A model generated the notes under the pieces. The model saw nothing but the letters and a program-made list of their open reading frames with translations. It did no database searches and had not been told where the DNA came from. A DNA stretch of 64,000 nt, taken from assembly GCA_020632795.1 (NCBI GenBank), contig JACKEV010000007.1, positions 248,001 to 312,000 of the forward strand. The letters run 5' to 3'. Each line of letters starts with the position of its first letter. The first letter of the stretch is position 1. Made by a program: the position numbers and the translations under genes. Positions 9,801-19,018 of the stretch are shown one piece after another. Source of the stretch: Alphaproteobacteria bacterium. GTDB taxonomy: Bacteria > Myxococcota_A > UBA796 > CAJQPC01.

Positions 9801-12800
9801 GTGAAGCCCTCGCCCCCGGCGATGCGGGCGGCCACCAGGTCGAAGCGGCGCGCCAGCTCGCCCTCGGGCCGGGGCCGGCGCAGCTCCAGCGCCACCATGC
9901 CTGCGGGGATCTGGGGCATCGCGGCGTCGAGGCCCTCCACCCGGGCCAGCAGCATCTGCGGGACCTCCGCCATCGGGCGGTCCAGGATGAGGGTGTCCGC
10001 GCAGGTGGGGGCGCGACCCTCCGGCGTGCCCAGCTCGACGAGCAGGGTCAGGGTGACGTCCTCGTCGGCCTCGGCGGCGAAGCCCTCGGGCAGGCCGGCG
10101 CCCTCGGTCGTGCGGTAGGACAGCACGGCCTCGCTGGAGACCGCCGCCTGCTCCAGCAGCAGGCGCAGGGCCTCGACCGGGGCGACCAGCGGCGCCACCA
10201 TGGCGGCGCCCTCGTCCACCCCGACCACGTCCCGGCGGGAGAGGAAGGTGCCCTCGCCCAGGGCGTCGGAGCGCTGGCCGCCCACCGCGTCGAACAGCAG
10301 GTCCAGGCGGTCGACGGTGAGCCGGGCCTCGGCGACCGCGCCCAGCAGCGCCCGGACGCGCTCGCGCTCGGCTTCGCCCAGGGGGGCGACGCGCAGGGTG
10401 TCGAGGCTCGCCAGGCGCAGAGCGTCCCGGGCGGCGCGCACCCGCAGCAGCAGGCGCAGGCCGAAGCGGGGCGTCAGGTCGGCCTGGGGGGCGAACATCT
10501 GCGCAGTGGCCATGCCCATCGGCGCGGCGGGCTGGCCCAGGGTGAGGCGGGCCGGGGCGCCGCCGGGCGGATCGACGACGGCGGCCAGCAGGGCCGGCGG
10601 GATGGGGAGCCAGGTGCGGGGTGCGCCTTCGCCAGGGGTCCAGGCGGTGCGCTCCTCGAACATGAAGGTCATCGGGAGCGGCGCCAGGGCGTCGAGCACG
10701 GTGACCTCGGCGGCGGGCATGGGGTCGGCGGGGGCCATCTCCATCACGCTCGCTGCGGGGTCGGCGGTCGAGGGGCTGGCCGCGGCCATGGCCGGATCCC
10801 ACACGGTGAGCCGGATCGCGGGCACGTCTTCCGTGACGTCCGTCTCATCGACATCATCGAAGGGCGTGAGCGTGAACCAGGGGCTGTCCCCGGGCGCGGT
10901 CACCGCCAGGCGCAGGGCCCGGTCGGTCGGCATGTTCATGGGGAACTGCTGGCCGGTCAGGGCGTAGAGCGGCGAGAGGCGCTCCGGCGGCTGCTCGATG
11001 TAGCGCGCCCCCTCCACGAAGGAGGCCGGCAGGCGGATGCCCTGCATCAGCGAGCGCGCCACCACGCCGCCGATGTCCTCGCGCTGGGCGGGGGTGCGCA
11101 GCTTGGGGAGCAGCTCGCTCAGGTGCAGGCCCTCGGTGGTCGAGCCGTCGGGCAGGGTGAAGGACTCGCCCTCGTCCCGCACGGTGCGGTGGGCGCGGTC
11201 GACGATGGCGCGGACCAGCAGCCCCATCGCGTCCTCGAACAGGATCTGCGCCATCGAGGGGTCGCCCTCGCCCGGCGGCGCGATGTCGGGGACCCGGGCC
11301 TCGCCGGCGGCCGGGGGCCGGGCGGCGGAGGGCGCGGGGGCCTGCTCGTCGAAGAAGGCGCCCAGGGCGTCCTCGTAGTCGCGGGAGCGGCGCGCGTGGG
11401 TGGCGAAGTCCACGGTGTACTCGCCGCCTGCGCGCCCCTCGGTGGCCAGGGCCAGCTCCGGGAGCACCGGGAAGGGCATGCAGGACATCGACATCGGCGC
11501 GGCGGTCCGCGGGGGCGCCTCGACCCGGACGTCGAAGTTTCGGCCCAGGAAGGCCCGCAGCGCGGCGTAGTCCAAGGAACCCCCGCCGGGCAGCCGGGAG
11601 AGGTTGGGGGTGAGCGAGAGCCGGGCGTCGAGGCGCTCCAGGTCGACGGTGCGCAGCAGGGGGTCGAGGTCCACCCGGCCCGCGGCGAAGGCCAGGGGGC
11701 TCTCGGCGTCCTCGGGGATCGCGCCGTCGATGACGTGGCGCACGAGCAGCCAGCGCAGGAGCCCCTCCACCAGGCGGTCCAGGTCGTCGCGGCCCTCCGC
11801 GTCGGCCTCGCCCAGGGGCAGCAGGGTGGTCAGCACGAGCTGGGGAGCGCCGTCCTCGGCCAGGGCCATCTGGGGCGCGAGCACGAGGCGCAGCGGCGAG
11901 GGCGCGTCGAACACCGCGACGCTCTCCCAACGGATGGGCGCGTCGAGGGGCCCGCCGTCGGGCAGGGCGCTGGAGTGGTCGCCGGTGACCCGGGCGGCGG
12001 CCGTGGGCGGCTCCAGGAACAGCGGCCGGGGGGTCTCGCCGGGGATGGTGAAGCCGATGTCGAGCTGCACCCCGAACGCGAAGCTGAAGCTGATGGTGAT
12101 CGTGAAGAAGATCAGGGGGATGGTGATGGTGACGCTCAGCGAGATGTCCACCTGCAGGAAGGCGGTCACCGCGCTGTCGAAGTAGCGCTCGGTGGTGAAG
12201 GCCACCCCCAGCCGCCCGATCAGCTCCCCGCTGGCCCGGATCAGCGGCAGGTTGACCTCGAAGCTGGCCATCGCGATGAGGGTGAAGGACCCGGCGACCA
12301 GGTGATAGGTGTTGCTGTCGTCGTCGCGGACCTCGCCCTCGCTCCGCACGAAGCGGGCGACCAGCCCCTCGACGATGGCCTCGCCGCCGATGGACAGGCT
12401 CACGCTGACCGGCCCGCTGGAGAAGCTCCACCGCCGGGTCAGGGAGACCCCCACGCCGAAGGCGTTGATCGGGTCGAAGGTGCCCTGGTAGGGCGTCCGC
12501 ACGAAGGGCGCCGAGGCCCCGCTGAGCCGCCCGGCGAAGAAGCCGAACCGCCCCTCCCAGCCGGACCGCTGGCGGTTGGACGCGGTGCGGATGTCCCGGG
12601 TGCCGAAGGTGGCGCCGCCCGACTGGGAGAAGTCCCCCCGGGACGGGAAGCCGAAGTCGATCAGGAAGTCCCCGTTGGTGTAGATGTCCAGCCCGAAGCG
12701 CGGCAGCATGAGGGTCAGCGGCCCCGCCTCGATGACCCGCAGGAAGTTGGGCAGGGTCAGGCGGCCGGAGAACACCCCCAGCCCCTCGTCGTCCACCCGA

Positions 12801-15800
12801 CGGTAGAGGATCTGGAGGCTCGCGCCCCCGAAGCGCTTGAAGAAGGCCACGTCGGGGTCGGCCATCGGGCGCCCCGTGGTGTCGGGGTTCGGCACCGAGA
12901 TGCGGGCGCCGTGGATGCCCGGCCGGTCCACGCTGACGATCTGGAGGTTGAAGCGGTTGACCAGCAGGAACTCGAGGGCCACCAGCCAGTCCGCCTCGGG
13001 GTCGTAGGACGAGGCGAGCTGGAGCGGCGAGGACTCCGGGCGCAGGCGGGTGCGGATCGCCCCCAGGGTGGTGCCGATGGGGTTGCCGTCGAGCAGGTTG
13101 CGCGGCCCCCCGGGCAGCCGGCTGTTCGGGGCGACCGGGGTGGGCGTGGGGATGAAGGGCGGGTTCTGCACCCGCTGTCCGAAGCCGATGTAGAGCGGGC
13201 GGAAGTTGCGGAAGGCCCGGCGCCCGAAGTCGGACAGGTCCTCGAAGGGGTCGGTCTCGGGCCGGGGCGGGTTTGCGGTGTCGGCGGTGGAGCGCGGCCG
13301 GGTGGCCGGGTCCGGTGTGGGCGGGTTCGCGGTGTCGGCGGTGGAGCGCGGCCGGGTGGCCCGCAGGAAGTCCGGCCGGGGCGGGTTTGCGGTGTCGGCG
13401 GTGGAGCGCGGCCGGGTGGCCATCGGGGGCAGGAAGGGGCTGGCGAAGTCGCCGGGCAGCTCGAAGCCGATGAACCAGCCGACCGGCGGCCGCTCCGTCA
13501 TCTCCGGCCCCACCGGCACGAACAGGATGACCGTCAGCCCGTTGTCCAGGGGGCTGACGCTGCTGGACACGACCCGCAGGAAGCCGAAGCGGAAGGCGAT
13601 GCCCTGCACCCCCGAGACCACGCCCGCGTCGTCGGTGTTGAGGAACAGGAAGTTGCGGAAGCCCAGCCCCCCGCTGACCAGCCCCCCGCCGGACAGGCGG
13701 AACAGGGGATCCTGGAGGTCCACGGTGTCGTCTTCTCCGACGCGGGTGCCGACGAGGTACTGCTCGCCCCCCAGGCGGGTGGGCCGCCAGCCCAGCAGGC
13801 GACGCAGGCTCAGGGTCGCGCCGCCGGGCACCAGGGAGCCCAGGCTGCCCAGGTCCAGGGTGAGGTCCAGGCCGTAGGCCAGCCGGGTCTCGGCCTGCAC
13901 CAGGAAGTCGTCCCCCGCGGTGCCGCCCGCGGAGAGGTCCTCCAGGATCACCGGGCCGATCTCCCCGATGGGCTCGGGGGGCGCGGGCGCCATGCGCTCG
14001 GCGGCCAGGGTGAAGAAGCTGCGGGCCTGGCCGGGCGCGGGGGGCGGGGCCGCGCGGAACCCGTCCAGGCGCAGAGGCATCGTGGCGTAGGCGCTCATGG
14101 GGCGCGCGGTGGCGTCCTCGGCGTCCAGGGACAGGCCCGAGGCGTCGAAGGCGTAGCGCTCGTCGCGGGTGGCCGTGCCGGTCGCGGTGAAGTCCAGGCG
14201 GACGCGCAGCCTGCTGAAGGCGATGCGCTCGAAGGACAGCAGGTCGATGACGCCCTCGTACTCGGTGAACCGCAGGCTGCCCCGCAGGGCGAAGGCGCAG
14301 GCCACCCGGGCGGTGGTGGCGAAGGAGCCGGTGACCACGCCGTCGCCCAGGGACACGGCGTCCACCTGCACCGCCGCGATGGGCGGGGGCTGGTCGGTGT
14401 CGGTGGCGGCCAGCAGGAAGCGGGCGGGCTCCGCCAGCTCGAAGACGTAGCGCTGGGCGGTGCCGGCCATGCCCGCGCTGGCCTGCTCGCAGAGCAGGCG
14501 CCCGGTGAGCACGAGGTCGTTGTCGGGGGCGCGCGCTCCTGAGCCATCGACGCGCACGGCGTCCTCGTCGAACAGGGCGTCGACGCGCAGGCGGGCCTCG
14601 GCGGCGAAGGACGCCACCTGGTTGCCGGCGAAGCGCAGCCGGAACATCTCCATGCGCAGCTCGTGGTCGCCCTCCCGGGGCGGGCCGCCAGGGTCGGTGT
14701 GCTCGATGAGGGCGAAGAGGTCGGTGTTGGACAGCTCCAGGGCGCCGCTCGGGCCCTGGGTGACGCTGGTGGCGGCGAAGCCGAGGTGGTGGGCGGTGAT
14801 CTGCCCCTCGCCCCGGAAGCCCGGCAGCAGGCAGACGAAGTCGCTGGGGACGTCGGAGAGCGCCACGTCGAAGGCGAGCACCCCCATCCAGGTCGGGTCG
14901 GTGATGACCGCCTGCAGGGCCCCGAAGGCGGGGTCGTCGGGGGCGGCGGCCGTCACGGGGGCCAGCAGCGCCCGCAGGCGGTCCCGGACCGCGGCGGCCC
15001 GCTGGCCGGTCAGCGCCGCGCCCTCGTTCCACGCGCCGATGTCCTCGATGAGGTCGATGACGCGGCCCTCACGGAACTTCAGCAGCAGGAGGCTGCCCAG
15101 GGCGTCGGCCCCGCCCAGGGCGACGGAGAACAGCCAGTCCCCGATGTTGAGCTGGTTCTCGGAGAAGTCCCCGGCCGCGCCGTCCCGGGCGACGACCGTG
15201 AACAGGTCGCAGGCGGACAGGGCGCGCTGCATGGCCTCGGTGAGCCCGGTCATCCGCAGGGTGCGGGGCCAGCCGGGCTCCTCGCTGATGGCGAAGGCGA
15301 CGTCCGCCCAGCCCTGGGCGCCGACCCCGGCCAGCAGCCCCTGGGGGGTGGCGCCGACCACCTCGCGCTGGGGGGGGCGGCCGTCGGCGGGGCGGATGGA
15401 GGCGCCCCGGTCCAGGATGCGCTGGCGCCGCAGGGGGGCGAGGCTCTGCAGCTCCGCGGCCCGCAGGAGCGCGGCGGGCGCATCGGGGTGCAGGGTGGCG
15501 TGGGTCGCGACGGGGAAGGCGTCGGCGACGCCGTCGGCGGCGATGCGGACGGCCGGGACCTCCTGGAAGCGCGGGAAGGGCGCGCCGCCCGCGCTGAACA
15601 GCGGGGTCTCCTCGGGCTGCACGAACCAGGTCACCGCGCCGCCGGGGCGGGCCAGGGTGATCCAGGCGGTGGTGAAGCGGTCGTCGGCGACCGGGGGGTC
15701 GTCCGCGCTCGGGGGCGGCAGCAGCAGCGCGGGCTGGCCGGAGAAGAAGCGGACCTGATCGCCGCCGCGCCCCGGGCCCGCCAGGCGCACCCGGGCGTAC

Positions 15801-17140
15801 TCCACGCCCACCAGGCCCAGCAGCAGCTCGGTGGCCTCGGCCTCGGACCCCTGGCCCACCGCCGGGGCGAACAGCTCGAAGTCCCCGCGGGGCGCGAAGT
15901 AGCGCTTGTCGGCGCCGCCGGGCCCCGGGCGGGTCTCCAGGTCCAGCCGAGCCCCCTCCAGGGGACGCAGCCGCAGGGGCCAGCCCTGGATCGAGCGCAG
16001 GCTGGCCCCCACGGGCTGGAGCTCGCCGAAGTCCGGCGCGTCGAAGCGCAGGAAGCTCTGCCGCGGGCGCAGCGGGAACAGCGTCGCGTCGAAGAACAGG
16101 GTCGCCGGGCAGCCGGCCTGGTCGAGGTCGAGCAGGGGGAAGCGCAGGAGCGCGGTGTCCTCGCCCACCGGGACCGCGTAGGCCAGGGCCACGTCGAGGG
16201 CCTCCGCCCCAAGGTCCCCGGCGCGGGCCGCGAGGCGGAGCTGGAGGCTGCCCACCCGCCGGCCGGTCAGGGGCAGGAACAGCTCCAGCCCGGCCAGCAG
16301 GCGGCGCCCGTCGGGCAGGTCGACCCCGATCCCGCCCTGGTTCAGGAGCTGCAGGCCGTCCTCGGTCGCGGTCAGGGCGACGGGGTTCGGCCCGTCGACG
16401 TTCAGCCCCAGGTGCTCCACCGCGAAGCGCTGCCTGCCGACCGTGGTCATCTCCCCCTTCACCCGACGGATCCGCAGCATCTGGGGGGCCACGCCCCGAT
16501 AGAGGTGCGCCTCGGGCGGGGCCCAGGCCACCCGGGCGGGCCACTTGTCCTTGTAGAGGTAGGCGGCGAGGGCCCCCGCGAAGCGCTCGGGCTGGTCGGG
16601 CCGCTCGGTCAGGAAGACGAGCGCGGCGTCGGTGTGCTTCCAGGCCTCGGTGAGGGAGAGGGTGTCCTTGGGGAACCGGTCCGCGGGCAGCAGCGCGGCC
16701 AGGACGCCGTTGGGGCCCGCCACCGGCTGGCCGTCCCGCACCGCCTGGTAGAGCCGGCTGACCCCCAGGCGCAGGAACACCGTGCGCCCGGTGGTGTCGA
16801 CCGCGTCCAGGGGCACGTCCGGCGCCCGCAGGCCGCGAAGCTCGGCCAGGGGGCCGTCGAAGTCGGGCGTCTGCGCGGCGATGAGGGTGGGGAGCCCGCC
16901 CTCCACGTCCTGGAAGTCGACCCGGAGCAGCACGTAACGGATGGGGGCGTCGGGCCCGAGGGACACCCGCATCTCCGGGCGGGTCTGCCGCAGTCGGAGG
17001 GTGCGGACCTCCTGCCCGTCCACCAGGACGCGAAGCTCCACCCGAGGCTTCGGGCCGAACAGCACCTGCCACTCGACGCGCAGCGCGCCCAGCTCCCGCG
17101 CGCCCGTGATCGGCTCACCCACACCGTCCAGTCCCTGCAT
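6872..17140 (-). CDS. Giant protein of about 3420 residues, function unrecognised
   Basis: One uninterrupted frame encodes 3422 residues starting at ATG 17140, preceded by AGGGAG at 5-base spacing. An in-frame codon 57 bases further upstream has no ribosome binding site. There is no signal peptide. The first 1200 residues look beta-rich, with many short strand motifs. Residues about 1240-1291 are a low-complexity linker containing ATRPRSTADTANPP three times. Residues about 1300-1750 contain alternating hydrophobic beta segments, including a run rich in T/I/S/F around TITIPLIFFTITISFSF, as seen in beta-barrel or beta-solenoid proteins. The second half is Ala/Asp/Arg-rich with mixed helix and strand. 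It may be a structural, surface or toxin-like protein. I could not place it in a named family. It is divergent from the FG-GAP lipoprotein. Confidence 0.75.
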   Translation of the reverse strand: MQGLDGVGEPITGARELGALRVEWQVLFGPKPRVELRVLVDGQEVRTLRLRQTRPEMRVSLGPDAPIRYVLLRVDFQDVEGGLPTLIAAQTPDFDGPLAELRGLRAPDVPLDAVDTTGRTVFLRLGVSRLYQAVRDGQPVAGPNGVLAALLPADRFPKDTLSLTEAWKHTDAALVFLTERPDQPERFAGALAAYLYKDKWPARVAWAPPEAHLYRGVAPQMLRIRRVKGEMTTVGRQRFAVEHLGLNVDGPNPVALTATEDGLQLLNQGGIGVDLPDGRRLLAGLELFLPLTGRRVGSLQLRLAARAGDLGAEALDVALAYAVPVGEDTALLRFPLLDLDQAGCPATLFFDATLFPLRPRQSFLRFDAPDFGELQPVGASLRSIQGWPLRLRPLEGARLDLETRPGPGGADKRYFAPRGDFELFAPAVGQGSEAEATELLLGLVGVEYARVRLAGPGRGGDQVRFFSGQPALLLPPPSADDPPVADDRFTTAWITLARPGGAVTWFVQPEETPLFSAGGAPFPRFQEVPAVRIAADGVADAFPVATHATLHPDAPAALLRAAELQSLAPLRRQRILDRGASIRPADGRPPQREVVGATPQGLLAGVGAQGWADVAFAISEEPGWPRTLRMTGLTEAMQRALSACDLFTVVARDGAAGDFSENQLNIGDWLFSVALGGADALGSLLLLKFREGRVIDLIEDIGAWNEGAALTGQRAAAVRDRLRALLAPVTAAAPDDPAFGALQAVITDPTWMGVLAFDVALSDVPSDFVCLLPGFRGEGQITAHHLGFAATSVTQGPSGALELSNTDLFALIEHTDPGGPPREGDHELRMEMFRLRFAGNQVASFAAEARLRVDALFDEDAVRVDGSGARAPDNDLVLTGRLLCEQASAGMAGTAQRYVFELAEPARFLLAATDTDQPPPIAAVQVDAVSLGDGVVTGSFATTARVACAFALRGSLRFTEYEGVIDLLSFERIAFSRLRVRLDFTATGTATRDERYAFDASGLSLDAEDATARPMSAYATMPLRLDGFRAAPPPAPGQARSFFTLAAERMAPAPPEPIGEIGPVILEDLSAGGTAGDDFLVQAETRLAYGLDLTLDLGSLGSLVPGGATLSLRRLLGWRPTRLGGEQYLVGTRVGEDDTVDLQDPLFRLSGGGLVSGGLGFRNFLFLNTDDAGVVSGVQGIAFRFGFLRVVSSSVSPLDNGLTVILFVPVGPEMTERPPVGWFIGFELPGDFASPFLPPMATRPRSTADTANPPRPDFLRATRPRSTADTANPPTPDPATRPRSTADTANPPRPETDPFEDLSDFGRRAFRNFRPLYIGFGQRVQNPPFIPTPTPVAPNSRLPGGPRNLLDGNPIGTTLGAIRTRLRPESSPLQLASSYDPEADWLVALEFLLVNRFNLQIVSVDRPGIHGARISVPNPDTTGRPMADPDVAFFKRFGGASLQILYRRVDDEGLGVFSGRLTLPNFLRVIEAGPLTLMLPRFGLDIYTNGDFLIDFGFPSRGDFSQSGGATFGTRDIRTASNRQRSGWEGRFGFFAGRLSGASAPFVRTPYQGTFDPINAFGVGVSLTRRWSFSSGPVSVSLSIGGEAIVEGLVARFVRSEGEVRDDDSNTYHLVAGSFTLIAMASFEVNLPLIRASGELIGRLGVAFTTERYFDSAVTAFLQVDISLSVTITIPLIFFTITISFSFAFGVQLDIGFTIPGETPRPLFLEPPTAAARVTGDHSSALPDGGPLDAPIRWESVAVFDAPSPLRLVLAPQMALAEDGAPQLVLTTLLPLGEADAEGRDDLDRLVEGLLRWLLVRHVIDGAIPEDAESPLAFAAGRVDLDPLLRTVDLERLDARLSLTPNLSRLPGGGSLDYAALRAFLGRNFDVRVEAPPRTAAPMSMSCMPFPVLPELALATEGRAGGEYTVDFATHARRSRDYEDALGAFFDEQAPAPSAARPPAAGEARVPDIAPPGEGDPSMAQILFEDAMGLLVRAIVDRAHRTVRDEGESFTLPDGSTTEGLHLSELLPKLRTPAQREDIGGVVARSLMQGIRLPASFVEGARYIEQPPERLSPLYALTGQQFPMNMPTDRALRLAVTAPGDSPWFTLTPFDDVDETDVTEDVPAIRLTVWDPAMAAASPSTADPAASVMEMAPADPMPAAEVTVLDALAPLPMTFMFEERTAWTPGEGAPRTWLPIPPALLAAVVDPPGGAPARLTLGQPAAPMGMATAQMFAPQADLTPRFGLRLLLRVRAARDALRLASLDTLRVAPLGEAERERVRALLGAVAEARLTVDRLDLLFDAVGGQRSDALGEGTFLSRRDVVGVDEGAAMVAPLVAPVEALRLLLEQAAVSSEAVLSYRTTEGAGLPEGFAAEADEDVTLTLLVELGTPEGRAPTCADTLILDRPMAEVPQMLLARVEGLDAAMPQIPAGMVALELRRPRPEGELARRFDLVAARIAGGEGFTPTPFGMPTSPQDQPDAPDVWLTRHALPVAPFAADAVVEGGSVSPYAGVGRAVDIELEVRDHFGNRLPGGAGRRTVTAPVRYADGLLHLDAWPGVQQGFRVEARDDGAALLLELTFDGAALLGDMVESARTTLRRALDQLDGPAVTVTLHSSLRAGRPEEQAGWRDALRGFLRDALGQLDQDTPGSARASLALPVSATEQADIVDTPVELRFGLTVARADHVDPAAAALLPDVAAVTTAIPLLMVGMDGDTADALSALDVAFRAAFPGLVLATGQGPSGPGALQVVRLDIARVEETLPADGLGVRPLQEEARFFAIPPLSNRLLSRAAARLMRLDADGDLEEQGAMAALGQDLDGLGRRFAAAVDLMLEPARAAAAGRLAPGALSALLSAKASLARSISARVRPVFEDGDADVGDGARDAFARRLRRGLSAAFTVETAVQVDLAAQNPGAQANLYGRVLGASPGAAGSLSIDPALLTLGAGDRAALTFLVDADQAEAQRFAALDLSWMPTHLETDIQDASAAGPRRSSWLTLVAGEPPIELGRAVVPIPLRGAPTPPVVLSQQATAQQADAGQPLDLETATSWTLRFTYGHEAVAQDEVMAAIDFNMLSDAEAEATTDMDLFDGLVSFVTAWPELEAVLTDLVAAEADADRRAEALRATRAVAGYATLIAEQWARWDSGAVAAANRSMDAETVGMLQAVYAVRERPIAGEDAVEVTVTPTSEAARGLGLRMRMPGDEADRQPISEDEAAGSATFRLDAVPSGAAAVRTLVLRDLDVLAREDAWSGLRLVRNASLSPDEGRRTDMAFIFRTPLTRFAEMVTPFVDRADPLDIAALSDPTRQPLARHLSTLFGRLLDEVTFMTEVPRLVQVTVRYAYEVRENHGEREDAPLLARLPVLLAGPAAFDLTADGAPDGDSFVARLAGALTAWLADTQPSRRGGRFLFDLRMFARITETELPLLRLSGLQLALEDLDDATGG
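13267..13421. repeat. Three direct repeats of about 41 bp inside the giant gene
   Basis: Near-identical 41-base units start at 13267, 13321 and 13381; the second differs from the others at one base. The periods are 54 and 60 bases, both multiples of three. Each unit encodes, on the minus strand, the peptide ATRPRSTADTANPP followed by a Pro-rich spacer. The DNA identity exceeds what protein selection alone requires, which points to recent duplication within a linker. Confidence 0.9.
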
Positions 17141-17287
17141 GACGTCTCCCTGGCTCAACAACACCTTGGGAAGAAACCCGGCTTCGAGCCTGGGCATGGT
17201 GTACCGGTGGCGACGGCCGGGTGGCCATTGCGCGCCATTTCAGCGCCCCCCGCCTGCCCGCTGCGGTGCTATGGTCCCGATCAGGCC

Positions 17288-17292
17288 AGGAG
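17288..17292 (+). promoter_or_regulatory. Ribosome binding site that points to an ATC start
   Basis: AGGAG at 17288-17292 lies seven bases before ATC at 17300. No in-frame ATG, GTG or TTG with a ribosome binding site precedes a plausible lipoprotein leader here, so this site decides the start of the FG-GAP lipoprotein. Confidence 0.5.
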
Positions 17293-17299
17293 CGTCGGC

Positions 17300-18919
17300 A
17301 TCCTTACCTTTTCCCTGATCGTGGCCTGCGCGGGGCCCGCTGAGCCGGAGCCGCTCGACCCCTCCTGGCGCGAGCCCACGGTCCCGGCCACCGCGCAGCT
17401 CGGCGACCCGGTGGTGTGCGCGGACCCCGAGGCCCGGGACGCCGCGCCGTTCGAGCGGCAGACCCCGCACAAGCTGTTCGACCTCGAGTCACCCCAGCTC
17501 GGCCACGGCTTCGGCCTGGCGGTGGAGGACCTCGACGGGGACGGGCGGCTCGACCTCGTGCTGCCCATGCTGGACGCCCCGCCCGTGCTGCTGCTCCAGC
17601 GGGCCGAGGGCTGGGTCGAGGCCCCCGAGCGCCTGCCCGCGGCGCACGAGGCCCCGGTGGTCGGGGTCAGCGCGGTGGACGTGGAGGGCGACGGGGACGT
17701 GGACCTGCTGCTGGCCCGGGTCGACGCCGCCGACCTGCTGCTGCGCAACCTGGGCGAGGGCTGGTTCGAGGCGGACCCCGAGGCCCTGCCGGCGGACCCG
17801 GCGGCGTCCCTGGGTGGGGCCTGGGCCGACGCGGACGGCGACGGAGACCTGGACCTCTTCGCCGTGAACGGCGGCGCCCTGCCCCGCTGCGACGAGGCCG
17901 GGGGCTGGCTGCCCGCCGACCCCAGCGCCCTGTGGCTGAACCGGGGCGACGGCACCTTCGAGCCGGCCCCCCTGCCTGCCGCGCTGACCGAGGGCTACAC
18001 CCTGGCCGCGGCCTGGCTGGACATCGACGGCGACCACGACCCCGACCTGGTGCCCACCAACGACTACGGCTGGCTGGCCGCCCCCGACGCGGCGGGCCTC
18101 AACGACGGGGCCGGGGGCTTCACGCCCGGCGCGGAGGCCCTGGGCCTGAGCCAGCGCATCGCCGGCATGGGCGTGGCGGTGGGCGACCTCAACGGGGACG
18201 CGCGCCCCGACTTCGTGAAGTCCGGGTGGGGCGAGCTGGTCTTCCTGGAGAGCGACGCGGACGGCTGGCACGAGACCTCGCAGGCGCGGGGGCTGCCTCG
18301 GGGTGGGGCAGAGCAGGAGATCGCCTGGAACGCCCAGCTCGTGGACGTCGACCACGACGGGGACCTCGACCTGCCTGTCGCTTTCGGAGCGATCCCCGCT
18401 CAGGAGGTCGACGACACGGGCTTCATCGCAGAGTGCGGCGCTGCAGGGGCGGCGAACCCGGGGCTTCAGCCCGACGGCCTGTTCCTCCAGGGCGCAGACG
18501 GGCGCTTCGAGGACGTGGCGGTGGACTGGCGGGTGGCGGACGCGGGCCCGAGCCGGGGCATGGTGCTGGCCGACCTCGACGGGGACGGCTGGCTGGACCT
18601 CGTCAAGCGCAGCCTCGCGGGAGCGGACCACCTCTACCGGGCGGCCTGCGGCGAGGCCGCGTGGACCGCGATCCGGCTCCACCAGCCCGGGGCCAACCCC
18701 AGCGCCTGGGGGGCGAGCGTGGTGGTGGAGGCCGACGGGGTGCGGCGGTGGCGGTCGCTGAGCCAGGGGGGCCTGTACAGCTCCAGCGGCCCGCCCGTCG
18801 TGCACGTGGGCCTGGGGGACGCGGCCCGGATCGACCGGGTGGAGGTCACCTGGCCGGACGGGGCGCGCAGCGTGGTGGAGGATCTGCCGGTGAACACGCC
18901 GGTGACGATCGCGCGGTGA
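17300..18919 (+). CDS. FG-GAP/VCBS-repeat lipoprotein with ASPIC/UnbV-like C-terminus
   Basis: A 539-residue exported protein. Starting at ATC 17300 gives the leader MLTFSLIVAC with a lipobox Cys at residue 10, matching the very short leaders of other lipoproteins in this window. Residues about 70-430 contain repeated DLDGDGRLDL, DVEGDGDVDL, DADGDGDLDL, DIDGDHDPDL and DLNGDARPDF motifs, the calcium-binding FG-GAP/VCBS blades of a beta-propeller. The C-terminal 110 residues (WTAIRLHQPGANPSAWGA, later VTWPDGARSVVEDLP) match the ASPIC/UnbV domain. Such proteins are extracellular and sometimes adhesive. Alternative starts are GTG 17207 or TTG further upstream, both giving poor leaders. A single-base assembly error near the ATG at 17271 could also explain the missing start. 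Confidence 0.78.
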   Translation: MLTFSLIVACAGPAEPEPLDPSWREPTVPATAQLGDPVVCADPEARDAAPFERQTPHKLFDLESPQLGHGFGLAVEDLDGDGRLDLVLPMLDAPPVLLLQRAEGWVEAPERLPAAHEAPVVGVSAVDVEGDGDVDLLLARVDAADLLLRNLGEGWFEADPEALPADPAASLGGAWADADGDGDLDLFAVNGGALPRCDEAGGWLPADPSALWLNRGDGTFEPAPLPAALTEGYTLAAAWLDIDGDHDPDLVPTNDYGWLAAPDAAGLNDGAGGFTPGAEALGLSQRIAGMGVAVGDLNGDARPDFVKSGWGELVFLESDADGWHETSQARGLPRGGAEQEIAWNAQLVDVDHDGDLDLPVAFGAIPAQEVDDTGFIAECGAAGAANPGLQPDGLFLQGADGRFEDVAVDWRVADAGPSRGMVLADLDGDGWLDLVKRSLAGADHLYRAACGEAAWTAIRLHQPGANPSAWGASVVVEADGVRRWRSLSQGGLYSSSGPPVVHVGLGDAARIDRVEVTWPDGARSVVEDLPVNTPVTIAR

Positions 18920-19018
18920 GGCGCCTGGTGCCCGGACGATATCTGGACTTTTGGGCGCGACACCATTACGCTCTTCACAGATCTGAGCCGATCACGGGAT
19001 CGGGGTAGGATCTGCACG

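Noticed and set aside
13267..13421. Direct repeats looking like a short CRISPR array.
   Set aside because: Repeats are in frame inside a coding region, with unequal 13- and 19-base spacers of Pro-coding sequence and no cas genes.
7160..14542. A 2460-codon open frame on the plus strand, opposite the giant gene, and similar long antisense frames elsewhere (for example 21816-25490 minus, 2099-4672 minus).
   Set aside because: They are shadow frames caused by very high G+C at third codon positions; they show compositionally odd proteins (Gly/Arg/Gln/His-rich) and no domains, while the opposite frames carry recognisable motifs.
17271..17318. ATG at 17271 as start of the FG-GAP lipoprotein.
   Set aside because: It is in another frame that stops at 17318 after 16 codons; it only matters if a base is missing in the assembly.
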